NCBI GenBank assembly: GCA_964531325.1
Contig: CAZHCW010000009.1
Coordinates: 1-64,000 of the forward strand
Reading direction: 5' to 3'
DNA from: UTCHB3 sp964531325
Lineage (GTDB): Bacteria; Bacteroidota; Ignavibacteria; Ignavibacteriales; Ignavibacteriaceae
DNA: 64,000 bases
Shown here: piece after piece, positions 62,394 through 64,000 of the stretch
How positions within the stretch are numbered: the first letter of the stretch is position 1
How the letters are laid out: each line of letters begins with the position of its first letter
The notes under the pieces: generated by a model
The model's database searches: none
Seen by the model: the letters and a program-made list of their open reading frames with translations, nothing else
What the model was told of the DNA's origin: nothing
Made by a program: the position numbers and the translations under genes

Positions 62394-62422
62394 AAAGTAA
62401 GATTTTTTTGAATTAAATGCAA
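62394..62422 (-). promoter_or_regulatory. Promoter of the tRNA-secE-nusG-rplKAJL-rpoBC block
   Basis: On the minus strand TTGCAT (62422-62417), a 17-nt spacer and TACTTT (62399-62394), about 45 nt upstream of tRNA-Tyr. A perfect inverted repeat TTCAGAA/TTCTGAA (62367-62383) lies in the leader and may aid processing of the tRNA 5' end. Confidence 0.6.
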
Positions 62423-62464
62423 GAAGTCTGTTAATTTATTTTTAAATTATTTTTTTCAGCCCAA

Positions 62465-62497
62465 GAAAGAAGCAAAGTAGCGAAGTAGCAAAGTAGC
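62465..62497. repeat. Octamer tandem array (CAAAGTAG family)
   Basis: Units of 8 nt at 62465, 62473, 62481 and 62489: three are CAAAGTAG or CGAAGTAG. Same family as 62612-62643 but in inverted orientation, about 115 nt apart. Confidence 0.85.
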
Positions 62498-62518
62498 TTT
62501 TGGATTAGGAGTTAAACT

Positions 62519-62545
62519 GCAAAGAACGCAAAGGACGCAAAGAGA
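62519..62545. repeat. Nonamer tandem array (GCAAAGAAC family)
   Basis: Three 9-nt units at 62519, 62528 and 62537, consensus GCAAAGRAC. Lies between the two octamer arrays in the gap 62352-62635. Confidence 0.75.
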
Positions 62546-62556
62546 GGTATAATAAA

Positions 62557-62593
62557 TTCATCCGCGATAATCCGCCTCATCCGCTTCATCCGC
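62557..62593. repeat. Nonamer tandem array (TTCATCCGC family)
   Basis: Units at 62557, 62566 (10 nt), 62576 and 62585, consensus TTCATCCGC. A third, different repeat type in the same intergenic region, which otherwise holds no gene. Confidence 0.75.
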
Positions 62594-62611
62594 GTTCTAT
62601 CAAAAAATCCG

Positions 62612-62643
62612 CTACTTCGCTACTCTGATTCTTTGCTACTTCA
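62612..62643. repeat. Octamer tandem array containing a stop codon (CTACTTCG family)
   Basis: Units of 8 nt at 62612, 62620, 62628 and 62636. The last unit contains the stop codon (62638-62636) and the final lysine codon of the minus-strand T9SS gene. The unit ATTCTTTG is identical to one in the array at 11036-11075. Confidence 0.85.
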
Positions 62644-64000
62644 AAAGCACCGCCTTCACAGTCGCAGAAAAGCTACTACTGCTGGAAACGGCTTCCAGGC
62701 GGAAGATATAAACGCCCGAGGAGAATTTTGTGCCATCAAACTTCTGTTCATAGAGCCCTCTTTCCATTTCGCCATTAATAAGCGTTGTTACCTTTTGTCC
62801 TGTGATATTATAAACAGAAAGGGATACATTGGCTCTCTCGCGTAATGAAAACTTTATCACAGTTTCGGGGTTGAATGGATTTGGATAATTCTGCCACAAC
62901 TGAAATTCATCGGGCACAATTCCTTCAACTTCTTTTAGCCCTGTTGGATAATAGTGATATTTTGCTCCCAAATGGGCAAATATTTCATCAATCTTGGTAC
63001 GGGTCACCGTAATTGAATTAAGATGATCCGTTCCTCTTCCTATAATTATGGCATTGTGAAAAGTAACCGTATCACCCGAAGTAAGTTGAAACGGACCTGA
63101 ATTGGCAAAACTCCTCTGATCCACAGGAGTATCGTTTAACCACCCTGTATTTGTCACGGGATCTCCCGAGTACATAAATATTTTTGATACAGGGCTACAA
63201 GGAACTCCACCATAAAAATGACCATAAGGCCAGGTACAGGGATCGACCATGGCACCACCTGTGTTTCTGCCCTGCTGATAGTTTCTTAACTCCTGTGTTA
63301 AGCGTGGATCACCATGAGTGGGATGCGACGACATATAGTGCTGCGAAGATGTAAGCCCCAGGTTGGAAGCTCCCTGAATCTTTTTGTTTTGGAAAGGTTT
63401 TCCCATCGGAACAGTGGCTGTGTCGTTGGCAATATCTGTACCCGGATCATAGACACCATTTCCGTTTAAATCCTGATACGAGAGTCCTCTGATAAAAACG
63501 GGTTGTCCAAACACTATAGTCTGAAAAACGGCTGGTGGATTAATCCCAAATATCGGATCACTTCCTTCGTTCCAGATATAACTGCTGTTCCTTACTGAAT
63601 CGGTTCCATAAAGATCATCATTATATTCACCCATATCAGTATCAGTCCAGGCTGAAAAGAAAACATCAGAGATATCTGAAGCAACATTCCCTTTATTTAC
63701 AATTTCATACCGAATAAATACTGCATCCCTCATCGCTTCAACTGCGGAATTTGGGTAGGCATAAATTGTTTGCCTGATCTCAATGCCCACGGGAACCTCC
63801 TGGAACCTTCGTAACTCGGTTGACATTCCATCGTTATAAACACAATAATATGAAATCTCACCAAGTATCTCGGGCATATCCTCAGATGGATCCCAAATAC
63901 CGTTATGATTTAAGTCGATGGGATCATAAATTCCGTTGTGGTTTCCATCCCAATATCTGGCTCCGGTCATAACGGCATATTTCCACAACTCCCAACTTGC
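62636..64000 (-). CDS. T9SS-sorted secreted protein (5' end outside window)
   Basis: The frame is open to the right edge, so only the C-terminal ~454 residues are visible. Near the visible N-terminus there are Asp/Asn-rich repeats ('DGNHNGIYDPID', 'DLNHNGIWDPSED', later 'DLNGNGVYDPGTD') that resemble calcium-binding or dockerin-like loops. The last ~90 residues are a T9SS type A sorting domain: 'NYPNPFNPETVIKFSL', 'YNITGQKVTTLI' and 'SGVYIFRLEA'. I infer a large surface or secreted protein; the catalytic part, if any, is not in view. The 3' end runs into an octamer repeat array. Confidence 0.85.
   Translation of the reverse strand, partial: ASWELWKYAVMTGARYWDGNHNGIYDPIDLNHNGIWDPSEDMPEILGEISYYCVYNDGMSTELRRFQEVPVGIEIRQTIYAYPNSAVEAMRDAVFIRYEIVNKGNVASDISDVFFSAWTDTDMGEYNDDLYGTDSVRNSSYIWNEGSDPIFGINPPAVFQTIVFGQPVFIRGLSYQDLNGNGVYDPGTDIANDTATVPMGKPFQNKKIQGASNLGLTSSQHYMSSHPTHGDPRLTQELRNYQQGRNTGGAMVDPCTWPYGHFYGGVPCSPVSKIFMYSGDPVTNTGWLNDTPVDQRSFANSGPFQLTSGDTVTFHNAIIIGRGTDHLNSITVTRTKIDEIFAHLGAKYHYYPTGLKEVEGIVPDEFQLWQNYPNPFNPETVIKFSLRERANVSLSVYNITGQKVTTLINGEMERGLYEQKFDGTKFSSGVYIFRLEAVSSSSSFSATVKAVLLK

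Overview
The window looks like a chromosomal segment of a member of the Ignavibacteria (Bacteroidota/Chlorobiota lineage). The evidence is the 'NYPNPFN' type IX secretion (T9SS) sorting tails on proteins at both window edges, the short Bacteroidota-type primary sigma factor, a B12-dependent ribonucleotide reductase, LytS/LytTR signalling, and promoters that combine a -35 TTGACA-like box with a -10 that also fits the Bacteroidota TAnnTTTG pattern. The genus cannot be fixed from this sequence alone. Base composition is AT-rich throughout and there is no sign of a prophage, insertion sequence or CRISPR array.

Layout. 1-2239: two overlapping genes for T9SS-secreted proteins (one cut by the window edge). 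2654-9694: a signalling operon of a giant hybrid histidine kinase, stand-alone CheR and CheB, and a second hybrid kinase. 9686-17719 (minus): a CNNM/CorC-like membrane protein, two unrecognised envelope proteins, and class II ribonucleotide reductase. 18088-21470 (plus): a LiaF-like membrane protein, a HEPN/MNT toxin-antitoxin-like pair, then a LytS kinase and LytTR regulator joined by ATGA overlaps. 21484-26977: a DnaQ exonuclease/GIY-YIG fusion, a TlpA-type lipoprotein, an NlpC/P60 lipoprotein and the primary sigma factor. 27006-30745 (minus): two tandem EutN/CcmL microcompartment vertex proteins, phosphopentomutase, and a GAF protein with a degenerate GGDEF domain; then engB.

31457-62351 is one long minus-strand block of core information-processing genes. 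Read in the transcription direction it is tRNA-Tyr, tRNA-Gly, tRNA-Thr, rpmG, tRNA-Trp, secE, nusG, rplK, rplA, rplJ, rplL, rpoB, rpoC, terminators, then rpsL, rpsG, fusA, tuf, then the S10, spc and alpha gene sets ending with rplQ. A near-perfect promoter lies in front of rpsL and another in front of tRNA-Tyr. adk is absent between secY and map, and a tRNA-Gln gene sits inside the spc set between rplR and rpsE. The 37-residue L36 gene is present (34423-34536). 62636 to the right edge is a third T9SS-tail protein.

The most unusual things are (i) arrays of degenerate 7-9 nt tandem repeats that begin at or inside stop codons and surround terminators at several gene ends; (ii) the tRNA-Gln embedded 5 nt behind rplR; (iii) many non-AUG starts in core genes (TTG for rpsL, rpsC, rpsE, rpsM, rpsK, rpoB and nrdJ; GTG for rpsJ, rplF and rpoD; probably ATT for phosphopentomutase); (iv) paired microcompartment vertex genes beside phosphopentomutase without any hexameric shell gene in view; and (v) a HEPN/MNT pair wedged between a LiaF-like gene and its LytS/LytTR system.
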